This document shows positions 20,945 to 30,709 of a stretch of 64,000 nt of DNA, piece by piece. The stretch covers positions 310,001 through 374,000 of the forward strand of contig OU862920.1 of NCBI GenBank assembly GCA_917880885.1. The letters run 5' to 3'. Made by a program: the position numbers and the translations under genes. Each line of letters begins with the position of its first letter. Position 1 is the stretch's first letter. A model generated the notes under the pieces. The model made no database searches. It was not told the origin of the DNA and was given only the letters and a program-made list of their open reading frames with translations. This DNA comes from Limnephilus marmoratus (Eukaryota; Arthropoda; Insecta; Trichoptera; Limnephilidae).

Positions 20945-21345
20945 ACACCTTCTTTATTTGAAAATCGAAGAAAAGGAAGCGAGCGACACTAAAACGAGAC
21001 AAAACACATACATCTATAGGATTTAGCTTGCGAGAGAATTAGATAGCAATAAAATGTTTATTTAATTCACGGGTACTGTACAATACGACAAATCCACAGT
21101 CCCACATAAGTCTCCTTCAGTACGGTGATATTAAACGCTTGACGAACCTCCAGTGAACCAAGGATTAAATCCTACGAAAAAAAAAAAATATATATACATA
21201 TATTTGTAAAATCAATATCCAATCTTCAAACCACTCCAAAATTAACAGGTAATTTAAAACACAAAAGAAAGCGACTCTGAAGAAGAATACAAAAATAGTA
21301 ATAAGAAGACCGCAAGTTGAGGAAAAGTTGCACTAGAATTCGACG
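20945..21345 (-). repeat. Repeat E, long copy (minus)
   Basis: Read on the minus strand, this matches 34990-35415 and 48955-49300. It contains a TTTTGGAGTGGTTTGAAGAT phrase, a GGATTTAATCC B-box-like remnant and the terminal ...CACGGGTACTG end. It encodes no protein. Confidence 0.65.
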
Positions 21346-22037
21346 ACTAAAATATCGAAAAAAAAAAAAAAATCATCCTTTTTTTATTTATTGTTATTAA
21401 GTTTATTCTGCAGAACTCCATTTTATTTTTTATTTCTTTTATATATTCAATAATATTGTTATTCAATTAATAAAAACAGCGTATTAGTGTTGTAACATGA
21501 AAGCTGTTTCGCCTTATGAAGGCGACGGTTTGATAATGTCTTCAGAAAGCGAAGCAGCTGTTACGCGTAATAATAATTACATAGCAGAACTTATTTATAA
21601 ATACACCGTTTTTAATAATCGAATGATAATATTATTGAATATATAAAATAAATAAAAATATATGCGTATATATATTTTTTAAATCTTCTCGTTAATGAAA
21701 AAATTTCGTAGGCTCCTCATTCTTGTTTTTCTGAAGGTTTCAGTTCTACCGCGTGTGAATTGAGCACTCTGATCTTTTTTAAATATTCATGTAGCCGATT
21801 AAACTGTTAAAGATAAAGTCCGAAAATATTTCTAACTGCCTCAAAATCGTGTTTGAAAAATGATCTTCACGGCTATTGAACCTTGGAACAAACTTGCTGG
21901 AATACAAATTTGCTTCGTGCAGGCCAATAAAAAGTAAAAAGCGATGCTTTTGCAACCGGTCTTTCGACTGCGAGATACGTGTTTTCTTAAACCAATATGT
22001 TTGGTTTTGTTGTTAACTTTAAGGTTCACACACCCTG
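21346..22037. other. AT-rich non-coding DNA
   Basis: This stretch is mainly A/T-rich simple sequence. A CTGTTTCGCCTTATGAAGGCGACGG-like small hairpin sits around 21505. No gene is recognised. Confidence 0.4.
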
Positions 22038-22283
22038 TCTAGATAATACTTTCTATTTTGTTTTGAAAATTTTTATTTTCTACGCACATTGGTTACTCAT
22101 TTTTTTTACTACCGGTTTCGACACATCCGTGTTAACTAGTTTTAAGGTTGCTAGTGAATGACACGGATGTGACGAAACCGGTACCTAAAAAAATGAAGTA
22201 ATAAATGTATGTACAAAATAAATGAAAAGTTTTATTTCGATCGTATCGTAGAAAATAAAACTTTTCAAAACAAAATGTCTAGA
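22038..22283. mobile_element. Foldback of Penelope-like tails with degenerate hammerhead motifs
   Basis: Inverted arms (about 22038-22083 and 22248-22283, sharing TTTTGTTTTGAAAA and TTTTCTACG) enclose two divergent copies of ACACGGATGTG...CGAAACCGGTA pointing outward. The GAAACCGGTA tail and short stem match the 3' half of the hammerhead motifs elsewhere in the window, but the CTGANGA box is damaged in both. Only tails are present. Confidence 0.5.
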
Positions 22284-22519
22284 AATTGTTATATGGTAGT
22301 TATTGCCCAAGAAATACAAAATAAATAATACTCGGTCATGATGCCATAGTCTTTTATTGTTGCTACTCAAAAAAGAAATAAATCCTAAATTCTCAATTTT
22401 TGGTGCTGAGATTGTAAAAAATATAATTTATCACACAATTAGATTGCAAAAAATGTCGGATATGATTTATTTATAATTTATCGCATGAGTTGGAACTGAT
22501 AACTGACATCGGATAGTTG

Positions 22520-23300
22520 GAAAATGTATTAGGTTTTTTTATTTCATACATTTTTTTATTAGTTACAGATATTTGTTTTTTTGGCTACTACACTAGGCTA
22601 ATGCCCGTGTTATGGTAGTCGTACATTTAATATTTTAAATACGATTTAATAAATACTATTTTATTAAAACAGATGATTAAACATTAAAAAAAATTAAAAA
22701 CACTTAAAAGTAAAGAGTAAAAAAAAATAAAGAGAAGAGAAAAGTAAAGAGAAAAAGTAAAGTAAAGTAAAGTAAAGAGAAAAAAAAAATTTTTTTAAAG
22801 AAAAGTAGAAATAAAAATGAAAATTCAAATTTTGCAATACAAAAATTAATAATAAAGATTAAATGTTAAGAACTCAAGTGTTCTATATAAATTAAAATAT
22901 ATAAGTATATAAAACAAAATTAAAACATAAATAAAATTTAGTGAAAAACTAATAGAAAAAAAATAACAACATTTTAAAGAAAAATAGAAATAAAAGTGGA
23001 AATTAAAATTTTGAAATGCAAAAATTAATAATTAAAATGTATTGTTAAAAACTCATAAATTCTTTAAAGCACGTTCGTCCCCTTTCAAAAATCCAATGTT
23101 GTACACGTGTTATAAAAAGAGAATTAGAATTACCTGACTTTATGTCAGTACTCAGAGCATTATATATTTTAGGAGCGATGAACCAGAATTGTCGTTGAGC
23201 GAATGAGGTGTTAGTTTTTGGGACCACGCAACTCAGGTTTGATGAAAAGCGGGTGTGTGCTTGATGTTGTGGAGCGATTAGTAGATGATAATATCACGAC
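22520..23300 (-). pseudogene. LINE 3' fragment (ORF2 C-terminus and A-rich 3' UTR)
   Basis: The minus-strand frame 23227-23045 reads a typical LINE ORF2 C-terminus (QRQFWFIAPKIYNALSTDI ... FERGRTCFKEF). Downstream on the minus strand are A-rich stretches (including an AAAGTAAAG simple repeat at about 22710-22800) and a short inverted phrase, GGCTAATGCCCGTGTTATGG, near 22595. That phrase is shared in part with 49830-49870. It is 5'-truncated and contains no reverse transcriptase core. Confidence 0.6.
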
Positions 23301-23372
23301 GACCCGGAGTCATTGGGACTATACATACATGGTATTCAGTAACTAATAGTACAAGCGGAAAACGGATGAATC

Positions 23373-23718
23373 TAAATACCGCACAAGAGTCTCAATTCTC
23401 AATTGCTTCCGACCGTTAAGTGAGACTATGGCATCTCCAATTAGAGTACGTTGTGAGACTGAAGGTAGTGAGGAGGAGAAGGAGATGGAGAAGAGGAAGG
23501 TGGGGGAGTAGCTCGATACTAAGATTTGGTCACCAAATACAGCTACAGTAATTTCAAGGTGTCAAGTCAATTCTGAATGGTGGTCCTATACCAGAGCCAT
23601 ACGGAGAGTATCTTATACTCTGGAACGTTCTGCAAATATAATACAAATTATTTTAAATGCCTAAATTGTGAAATAACCCAAATTGATCTAATCAAATTTA
23701 CTTGCGCACATCACATCG
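23373..23718 (-). mobile_element. SINE B, 5'-truncated diverged copy
   Basis: The reverse complement follows the complete SINE B copy from TGCGCAAGTAAATTT through GACCACCATTCAGAATTGA to CTCTTGTGCGGTATT. The tRNA head is missing and there are many substitutions, so this is an older copy. Confidence 0.75.
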
Positions 23719-23739
23719 CAAGATGTATAATGAAAATAA

Positions 23740-24255
23740 CAATCTGGGTTCAAGTCCCAGCGGTGTCAATATCTTTTTCAGATTTTTCTGTTCTCAGATT
23801 TTCGACTGACTTTCGCTTATATTGTCTTCGTTTAATTAAATATTACAATTTGAGGTTTTACTCATAAAGTTAAAATAAAAATAAAAATATTCATCCTAGA
23901 CTTGCAGAAAAGTCAATAGATGTCGTATATGAAAATAAAATGGATAAAGATTTATCCAGACACTATCTAGAGAGCATTTAGTTCGGGTTTGAATCTTGCA
24001 ATCATACATAAAGATAGTTGCCAATAATATATGCGTTAAGAGAATGAAGATAATGTGGGCGGTTCTTAGTCGAAGTATGATACAGTTAAAAATGACCGAA
24101 TTGGATATGTGCACGGTGGCGCAGTGGTTAGCGCGTTTGCCCGGAAAGCAAGAGGTCCTGGGTTCAAGTCCCAGCGGTGTCAATATCTTTTTCTGATTTT
24201 TCTGTTCTCAGATTTTCGACTGACTTTCGCTTATATTGTCTTCGTTTAATTAAAT
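23740..24255 (+). mobile_element. Family A repeat, tandem copy (414-bp period)
   Basis: A 3' half of the tRNA module (23744-23767) with its tail is followed without a gap by a full head, tRNA module and tail. The phrase GGTTCAAGTCCCAGCGGTGT recurs exactly 414 bp apart. Direct tandem joining here contrasts with the inverted pairs at 20.3 and 47.1 kb. Confidence 0.75.
24110..24181 (+). tRNA. tRNA-like cloverleaf in family A
   Basis: A box TGGCGCAGTGG and a B box with one change (GGTTCAAGTCC) are present, and the D, anticodon and T arms are kept. The acceptor stem is slightly eroded (GCACGG start). It is a repeat-embedded module and probably not a functional tRNA gene. Confidence 0.5.
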
Positions 24256-24665
24256 AATAGTGGTCTTTATTCCAGAATGTGGGGAGGTGAGTGCAATCCC
24301 ACACATCCTATATAGTGTGTAAGTACATACATAAAAAAACATAGATATTTATAAAATATGGTAACAAGAAGAAAATAAAATAAAAATATACGTAAAATAA
24401 AATAAAAATCAGTCTGGGGTCATGGGAGCCAGTGTCTTCCTCCAATGTTCTTCTAGGCTCGATCCTGAAGTCAAACGGGATTCTATTATGAGAATATTTC
24501 TGGAGTGGTTTATCTTTCCCCTCAGTCCTGCAATACTGGTTCTTAATAGAGCTTTAAATCCTGGAACTCGCCCTTCTGTAAACATTGAGGAGGCACTGCA
24601 GTGCCTGGGGAGTCCAAACATCAGACGGTAAGCATTGTTATATTGCACCCGAAGCCTTGTACAGG
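24256..24665 (-). pseudogene. LINE 3' end related to the 36.2-37.9 kb LINE
   Basis: The minus-strand frame 24648-24409 reads NNAYRLMFGLPRHCSASSMF and FTEGRVPGFKALLR. It parallels the C-terminus at 37340-37579 (NNAYRQLMQLPRFCSASTMF). The 3' UTR also matches: TGGGATTGCACT ... GGAATAAA occurs in both. It is a 5'-truncated copy ending at about 24258. Confidence 0.75.
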
Positions 24666-24766
24666 GTGGTGCAGAAGGCTAGTATGTAATGAGGAGAGCG
24701 AGTAAGGAAGAGGAAAGTTAACAGGTGCCTGGTAATTAAGCACGGCTGTACATATTTTAGTACCCT

Positions 24767-25093
24767 AATTCAATTTGGGAGGCGGGAATGAGTACCGTCG
24801 CCCCGGAAATTTTATTGGATAACCAACACCTCTGCCATAGGTCAACCCAAGTGGTTCGCTACGTTTGGTGATTTAGCAGGGGTGCCCGGGTTCATGGGGT
24901 GAGGTTTGTCTAGGTCTTGGAGGTGGATGACCAGGACATACTGAACCCCAGATTCCTACCCTTAAACCCTTTTCCTTTCCAGAACTCTCCTCTCCTTCCT
25001 TTCCTTAAAAAAAACCCTCCACACAGCATCCCCAAAGATGACATAGGCCCTGAGGAAAATAATTTACCTGTGTGGAGCTCATGTAAAAAAAAA
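24767..25093 (+). mobile_element. Dispersed poly(A) retroelement with terminal hairpin, copy 2
   Basis: This plus-strand copy of the 3343-3710 element runs from AATTCAATTTGGGAGGCGGG to the A9 tail at 25085-25093. The outer CCACACAG/CTGTGTGG pairing is kept, but the inner hairpin has lost one arm. It is immediately followed by a SINE B fragment. Confidence 0.75.
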
Positions 25094-25147
25094 TATCACA
25101 ATTCAGAATCGAAACGTTTACAGGGACAAGATCTGAATACCCAAGTA

Positions 25148-26466
25148 CAGGGTGGCCCTTAACTGTATACCTAGTTTCAATTAACAATACATAAATAATG
25201 GTAGAACTTAGACATGTTTTATTCATATTTTCAAAAACTACAATAAAAGGAAATTTTAATGACATTAAGTTTTAAAAATTATATTGTCCAAGTGAGCTCT
25301 GTCAGTCTGTTGACATTGTCTAAGGCGGATTCGAAAATTCTCAAAAAACACGTTGACAAGTTGCCCGTGGGATGGCGTTAATTTCCCGTACAATGTTTTG
25401 TTTTAACTGATTTATTGTTTTTGGATTGTCTTCATGGACTCTTGATTTTAAGTATCCCACAAAAAATAATCACGCGGCCTTCGAACTGGGCTCCGTGGGG
25501 CCACTCAATGTCTCCTCCTCGTGAAATGAGTTTTCCGGGGAACATCTCCTTCAAACGGTCCATGGACAGTTTAGCAGTGCGACAGGTGGCGCCGTCCTAC
25601 TGAAACCAGCTCCTGGAATTGTGGCCTTGAAAATCTTGGAGAGCTGGGACCAAGAACTCCTACAGCATCTGACAATAATTCTTAGATTTCACTGTCATAG
25701 CAACTCTCCTTTCGTTTTCAAAGAAATATTGGCCAATGATACCCCTAGCTGATATTGCAGCCCACACAACGACCTTCGGGCTTCTGTCAGGGGGTTTTCT
25801 TCTTTTTCTTCTATTCTCAGACCAATACTGGCAATTTTGTTTATTAACATGGCCATTGATATGGAAATTGGCCTCTTCGCTGAACATCATGTTGAAAAAA
25901 TTGTCAAAACGTTCCAGCATAACATTGGCAAAATTAAGTCGAAGATCGGTATCATTCGGCTTCAACTCTTGCGTCAGCTGAATTTTATAAGCTTTTAGAT
26001 GTAAATCGTGGCGTAAAATTCTTTGTAAAGTGGTCTTCTTGATGGATAAGGCTCGGCTTCTCTTGCGAGTAGTTTGTTGTGGATTTTCCCTCACTGATTC
26101 ACTAACACGCTGAATAACTTCTGATATCCTCGCTGACTTCGGGCGGCCTTCATTAATTGTTTTTACTGTTGAGCCGGTTGTCTCAAACATTTTGATCCAT
26201 TTCCGAATAGATTTTGCCCTTGGTGCTTGATTAATGTCTCGTAAACCGAAATGAGCACGGTACATTCGTCTCGAAATCGTTACGGAATAATTGTTTATGT
26301 AATATGCACGAACACAAAACGCGCGTTGCTCTCCCATGAACGGCTCCGAGGCGACTAAAATTTCCACAAAATAATGCGTCTAACAATACCTTCCGAACCG
26401 CGCTCGCCCCACGCATTGTTAAAAAAATAACGAAACAAACCGCGAACACAGTTAAGGTCCACCCTG
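25148..26466 (-). mobile_element. IS630/Tc1/mariner-type transposon, inactive
   Basis: Terminal inverted repeats of about 22 bp start CAGGGTGG and are followed by CCTTAACTGT on each side, with one mismatch. The TA target duplication is at 25146-25147 and 26467-26468. The length of 1319 bp fits a single-gene mariner-type transposon. The transposase inside is broken. Confidence 0.93.
25265..26367 (-). pseudogene. Tc1/mariner-like transposase, broken
   Basis: The N-terminal helix-turn-helix region (HFGLRDINQAPRAKSIRKWI, then STVKTINEGRPKSAR) and the DDE catalytic domain are recognisable. The open part covers 26367-25660. The first catalytic Asp, expected in the FSDEA-type motif, is Glu here (FSEEANFH). 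The second region still reads QDGAT, but a TAG replaces the preceding Gln codon. The third region has frameshifts. It is certainly inactive. The N-terminal domain is of the type often labelled DUF4817 in insects. Confidence 0.82.
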
Positions 26467-26600
26467 TACTTTTAAAGCCTAGATTCCCTCATCTCATTTC
26501 ATCCCGCTCCCTGAAGCCTTTCAAAATCCCACTCTTGAAGTTTTCATCTATGAGTAGCCTCCTAGTTCCGCCAGTTGGAACTCTTGTGCGGTACCATTAT

Positions 26601-27280
26601 TCATTATCAATACCATAATTTGTTTGCCCTCGGTATGGAGCAGTTGAGCACCCCTTTTGTATCAATTTAGTATTTACCGGTTGACTTAACGATTAGCGGA
26701 GTAGATTGAAAACGGCTGAAAAAACAACCAATTGTATTTCACTGAACAGAAGTTTCATTATCTGGTGAATCGGAAATTTGGGAAAATGCCAGAAGTTTAT
26801 TAAAGCTTTGTAGGTTTTAGGTTCTCTATTCTAATTGGTCTATGCTTGTAGTTGTAGGTATATGAATTGGTAGTTGTAAGTATATTTAAAATGGATTTCT
26901 GAACCCTTGCCGGAATAAGGTTGTATCTGACAATATTCTTGTTCCGAAAAAATGGAAAAATGAAATCGGTTACATTTCATAACATTGAATATTTAAAATA
27001 CAAAAACGACATTTTTTAAGAGTTTTAAATGAAAAATCCCGAAGGAATGCAATTAAATTAGAGTTATTTACAAGAATTTGTGCCGAATTAGTGGAAAAGC
27101 GTTGTAAACAAGAATTTCACACATAACGTTATTCCATACATTTTTTTATACTCTGCATACCTTACAGAAAGCAACATGGATTTTTAACATAACTTTACAC
27201 GCGTCATTGATGTATTTGAGCTTAAAAAGCAAATAACGATATGAATAAATCAAACCATTGATTTTCGAGATATATACATA
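26601..27280. other. Non-coding spacer
   Basis: AT-rich sequence without a credible gene or repeat assignment. It has a phrase doubled near 26850-26880 (GTAGTTGTAGGTATA). Confidence 0.35.
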
Positions 27281-27459
27281 TTTTTTTAAAGAAAGACAAA
27301 CATTCCCCGATTACAATAACCCACCAATGTTTGAATATCTCCTACAACCACAACACTCACTTGTGTAGTGATGGAGGACTTAGCCAGCCGAGGAATCGAA
27401 CACGCAACGCCTGGGTGAGACCCAACAAACGCGATGCCTACTCAGCAACTGACCGGTCA
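27281..27459 (-). mobile_element. tRNA-headed SINE, family C, copy 1
   Basis: On the minus strand the copy starts GACCGGTCAGTTGC, has a B-box-like GTGTTCGATTCC and ends in a short A-run (T-run 27281-27287). It matches 61030-61222. The A box is eroded. Confidence 0.7.
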
Positions 27460-27764
27460 TGAAATCAACATTTTTCCACGGCTTGTTTCAACGATTAAAA
27501 AGCAGACTTAATAATACATTTTCTGGACAAATACTACTTTGCTGCATCCTTCAGCTTCTTTGCTTTCCAGTTGAAGCCATAAATTGTCAGTTTTCTACCC
27601 TTTTTCCATGAATTAAACCATGTTCCGTGATTTTGATAAATAACATTATATGTACAAAGTATTTCCTCAAACCTACCATTATTAAAATGCTGGGCCACAG
27701 GTTTAAAAAAAAATCACTGTCATAATTATAAACTTAAAAGACGGAAAATATATTATCACTATCT

Positions 27765-28214
27765 GACCCGACAAACGTTGTTCTGCCATATAAATTATTT
27801 CTAGTGAATGTCTAGCGCATGTGTGGATGAAAGTTCGAAGAGGCGGACGTAGAGCCATCTGTCATTCAACAACATAAATAATTTCGTTCTGTTTGAAATA
27901 CGAAAGACGGTAAAATTTATTCATACAAAAATACTAAAATCGCGATTAAAAAATGGGAGGGTGGGGGTAGGAGGATTAAAATTTGGAGTTATAGGTATTT
28001 TTTAATGCCAAATAAATAAAAAATACAAAAAAAAAATTGTCAAAAAAAAAGATTTTTTATCTGTATAGGGGCACCCTAATACCCTAGCGGTATGAAATAT
28101 ACTTTAAAACCTATTCTCATACCTATAAAATATACATAAAAAATTTCATACAAATCGGTCAAGCCGTTTCGAAGGAGTGCGACCACAAACCCCGTGACAC
28201 GAGATTTTTATATA
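27765..28214 (+). repeat. Dispersed transposon end (ACAAACGTTGTTCTGCC ... ACACGAG)
   Basis: The phrases ACAAACGTTGTTCTGCC at the start and GTCAAGCCGTTTCGAAGGAG near the end are, from general knowledge, common in insect repeat families. The next mariner is inserted in its TATATTA terminus. No coding capacity is visible. Confidence 0.45.
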
Positions 28215-29159
28215 TTAGGTCCTAACATATGAAATTGGCGTTTTGTATGGTAGAAACATAAGTCGATTTTATTTAAATATAATATATTTATTTAATCAAA
28301 GTATGTACCATTGCTATCTATGAACTTTTGCCATCTCATAGGTAGTTCATCGATCCCTTTACTAAAAAAACCATTCGGACGGGAATCAATAAAATCTTTG
28401 AAGGCGGTTTGGACTGCCCCATCGGAGTTGAACTTTTTCCCTTGCAAGAAGTTATCCAAATTTCGAAAAAAATGGTAATCTGTTGGGGCAAGGTCCGGAG
28501 AGTACGGTGATGTCTTAGACATTCCAATTGAAGCTCCTTTAATTTGGTAACCGTCTGTTGTGCAGTGGGTGGTCTAGCGGTCAACGCGCGTTTGTTGATT
28601 TGCTTCACTCAATTCGTGAGGTACCCACCTTTCAAGCTTTTTCACCTTCCCAATTTGCTTCAAGTGGATTAAAACAGTTTTATCACTAACACCGCAAACT
28701 GCAGCTAACTCGGACGTGGTTTGCGATGGATCCGCTTCCACAATAGCCTTCAATTCTTCATTATCAACTTTGGTCTCCGGCCGTCCATCGGGCTTGTTCT
28801 GCAGGTCGAAATTTCAAGAACGAAAACGTTGGAACCAAAAACGCACTGTGTTTTCTTTTGCGGCACCGTCGCCATACACATCATTAATCCTTCGAGCCGT
28901 TTCTGCAGCACTGGTGCCACGGTGGAACTCGTACTCGTAAATAACGCGATATTTCAAGTTTTCCATTTTGTAAACTAAGTGACGCAAAGAAAAAAAAAAA
29001 ACAATTAAGGAAAAAACAAATGAATTATAATTTTCGAAACCCAAATACATGAGTAAATAGCTGTATAAATTTGAATTTGGAATTCCTAACCAAAGAGAAG
29101 ATATTTGAGATCAAAGTTGCCAGTACGGCAAAACGCCAATTTCATATGTAAGGACCTAA
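28215..29159 (-). mobile_element. mariner (irritans-type) internal-deletion derivative
   Basis: Inverted termini TTAGGTCCTAACATATGA and the right-end equivalent are flanked by TA duplications (28213-28214, 29160-29161). At 945 bp it is about 350 bp shorter than a full mariner. It is non-autonomous but keeps both ends. Confidence 0.93.
28292..28966 (-). pseudogene. mariner transposase with middle deleted
   Basis: The N-terminal DNA-binding part is intact from the ATG at 28966 (MENLKYRVIYEYEFHRGTSA, then the second helix-turn-helix around TTSELAAVCGVSDKTV). Near 28585 it jumps from ...ANQQTRVD to the C-terminal ...TAQQTVTKLKEL, losing the middle of the catalytic domain. A one-base loss in the following RH-P-P-Y region shifts the frame. 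The last part (YSPDLAPTDYHFF ... LPMRWQKFIDSNG) is readable in another frame. It is inactive, though the N-terminal domain alone could still bind mariner ends. Confidence 0.88.
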
Positions 29160-29161
29160 TA

Positions 29162-29990
29162 TAAGATTATTCCGCCAATAACTCAAAATTGATAGTTTTG
29201 TAGGATACAACATTTTTCAGCGATTCCAAGTTAATACTCGGCGAATATTTTTGAAAGATAAGATTTCTTGCTATAATTTTATTAATTTTGATATTATTTC
29301 TAACTTTATGCAAGTAAGGTAGGGTAGGCAATTATAGGCAGTGCTTTTATATGTATCCATATTTCTATATGGACGGCACGCCCGCGCCCCCCGGTGACTG
29401 GTGACCACTCGAATTTAAATTGTAGATAATATACAGATGTAGGAAATAATTAATTTAAATACGGTCAGACAAAATGAACCAGGAACCATGAATGGTAGGT
29501 TTGTAGTGAGCTCTATAAAGGTTCGGCTACACAACAATACACGAATTACTTCTCCAAGATTTTATATAACTTTTGTGTTTGGGCCTTACTGTGGAACGTT
29601 CACGCGGCCCGTTTCATACAAATCTTAATTTTGAATTTGAGATCAAAATACCCAATCAAACTGAAAAATAATTTTACCATTTTTTTTAGAAATGTGATGA
29701 AAAATAAAATAAAAAATAAAACATCGTCAAACAAGCATTTTTTGGGTAGTAATTTTAAAACATTAACGACAAATTTTCGTTCCGTCGTAAATATGTAATT
29801 TGTATTTTAAATTTGCACCCATAAAAATGATATCTTTTATTAATTTTTAATTTAGTATTTCATCAAATTTTTATGAAAAATATAATAATTTTTTTTCATG
29901 TTTTTCGTTTACTCACAAATAATTTCCAAAATTGTCCCTAAAATCATAAAACAGTAAAATCTATATTGGACTATATCTTATAATTAAAAC
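29162..29990. other. AT-rich spacer
   Basis: No gene or clear repeat is visible. An ACACGAATTACT-type stretch and a G/C-rich spot at about 29370-29395 break an otherwise AT-rich sequence. Confidence 0.35.
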
Positions 29991-30440
29991 CAAAAGTATA
30001 TAAAGTAGCTCACATCCGTACTAGACATTTGATAAACCAAAAGTATATAAAGTAGCTCACATCCGTACTAGACATTTGATAAACCAAAAGTATACACAAG
30101 CCTTGCTTAATTATGGGGGTACATCAAATATTCTACTATGTAATTAATTACTGTATAAAAATTATTTGTAATTTATGTACCTTCTATTACAAATAATAAA
30201 AAAAATAAATAAAAAAAATAAAAAAAAACAAGTACACACAAGCCTTGCTTAATTATGGGGGTACATCAAATATTCTACTATGTAATTAATTACTGTATAA
30301 AAATTATTTGTAATTTATGTACCTTCTATTACTAATATAAAAAAAAAATATATATATATATAAAGTAGCTCACATCCGTACTAGACATTTGATAAACCAA
30401 AAGTATATAAAGTTGCTCACATCCGTACTAGACATTTGAT
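29991..30440 (+). repeat. Ordered tandem repeats (a-a-b-b-a-a)
   Basis: Unit a (about 46 bp, containing AAGTAGCTCACATCCGTACT) occurs twice at 29991-30084 and twice at 30359-30440. Unit b (about 145 bp, starting ACACAAGCCTTGCTTAATTA) occurs twice at 30094-30342. Unit b resembles LINE 3' ends with an A-rich tail. Confidence 0.85.
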
Positions 30441-30709
30441 ACACCTTTTGATTACAAACAATATTTTTGAGTTAGGGTAAGTATTTTGATATCAAATCGA
30501 AAATTAAGATATTAATGAAACGGGCCGCGCAAACGTTCCTCTTAAGACCCGGTACTTCAAATTCCTTTTTTTTTTTTTTTTTATTTGAATTTTATTTTAG
30601 TAATTTGTACATTGAAGTTTACAAATTTCTAATTGATTATAATATTTCATATTGCAGTTTTTTTTTTTTTTTTTAATTATAATATTTTAAATTCACAAAA
30701 TTTTTGAAA

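Larger units (their letters stand above)
25099..26600 (+). mobile_element. SINE B copy split by a mariner-type transposon
   Basis: 25099-25147 matches the SINE body up to GATCTGAATACCCAAGTA. After the transposon, 26468-26600 continues the body and ends with CTCTTGTGCGGTACC. The SINE is therefore older than the transposon insertion. Confidence 0.75.

Noticed and set aside
30000..30440. CRISPR array
   Set aside because: Only two units per block, no spacers of constant length, and eukaryotic transposon context.
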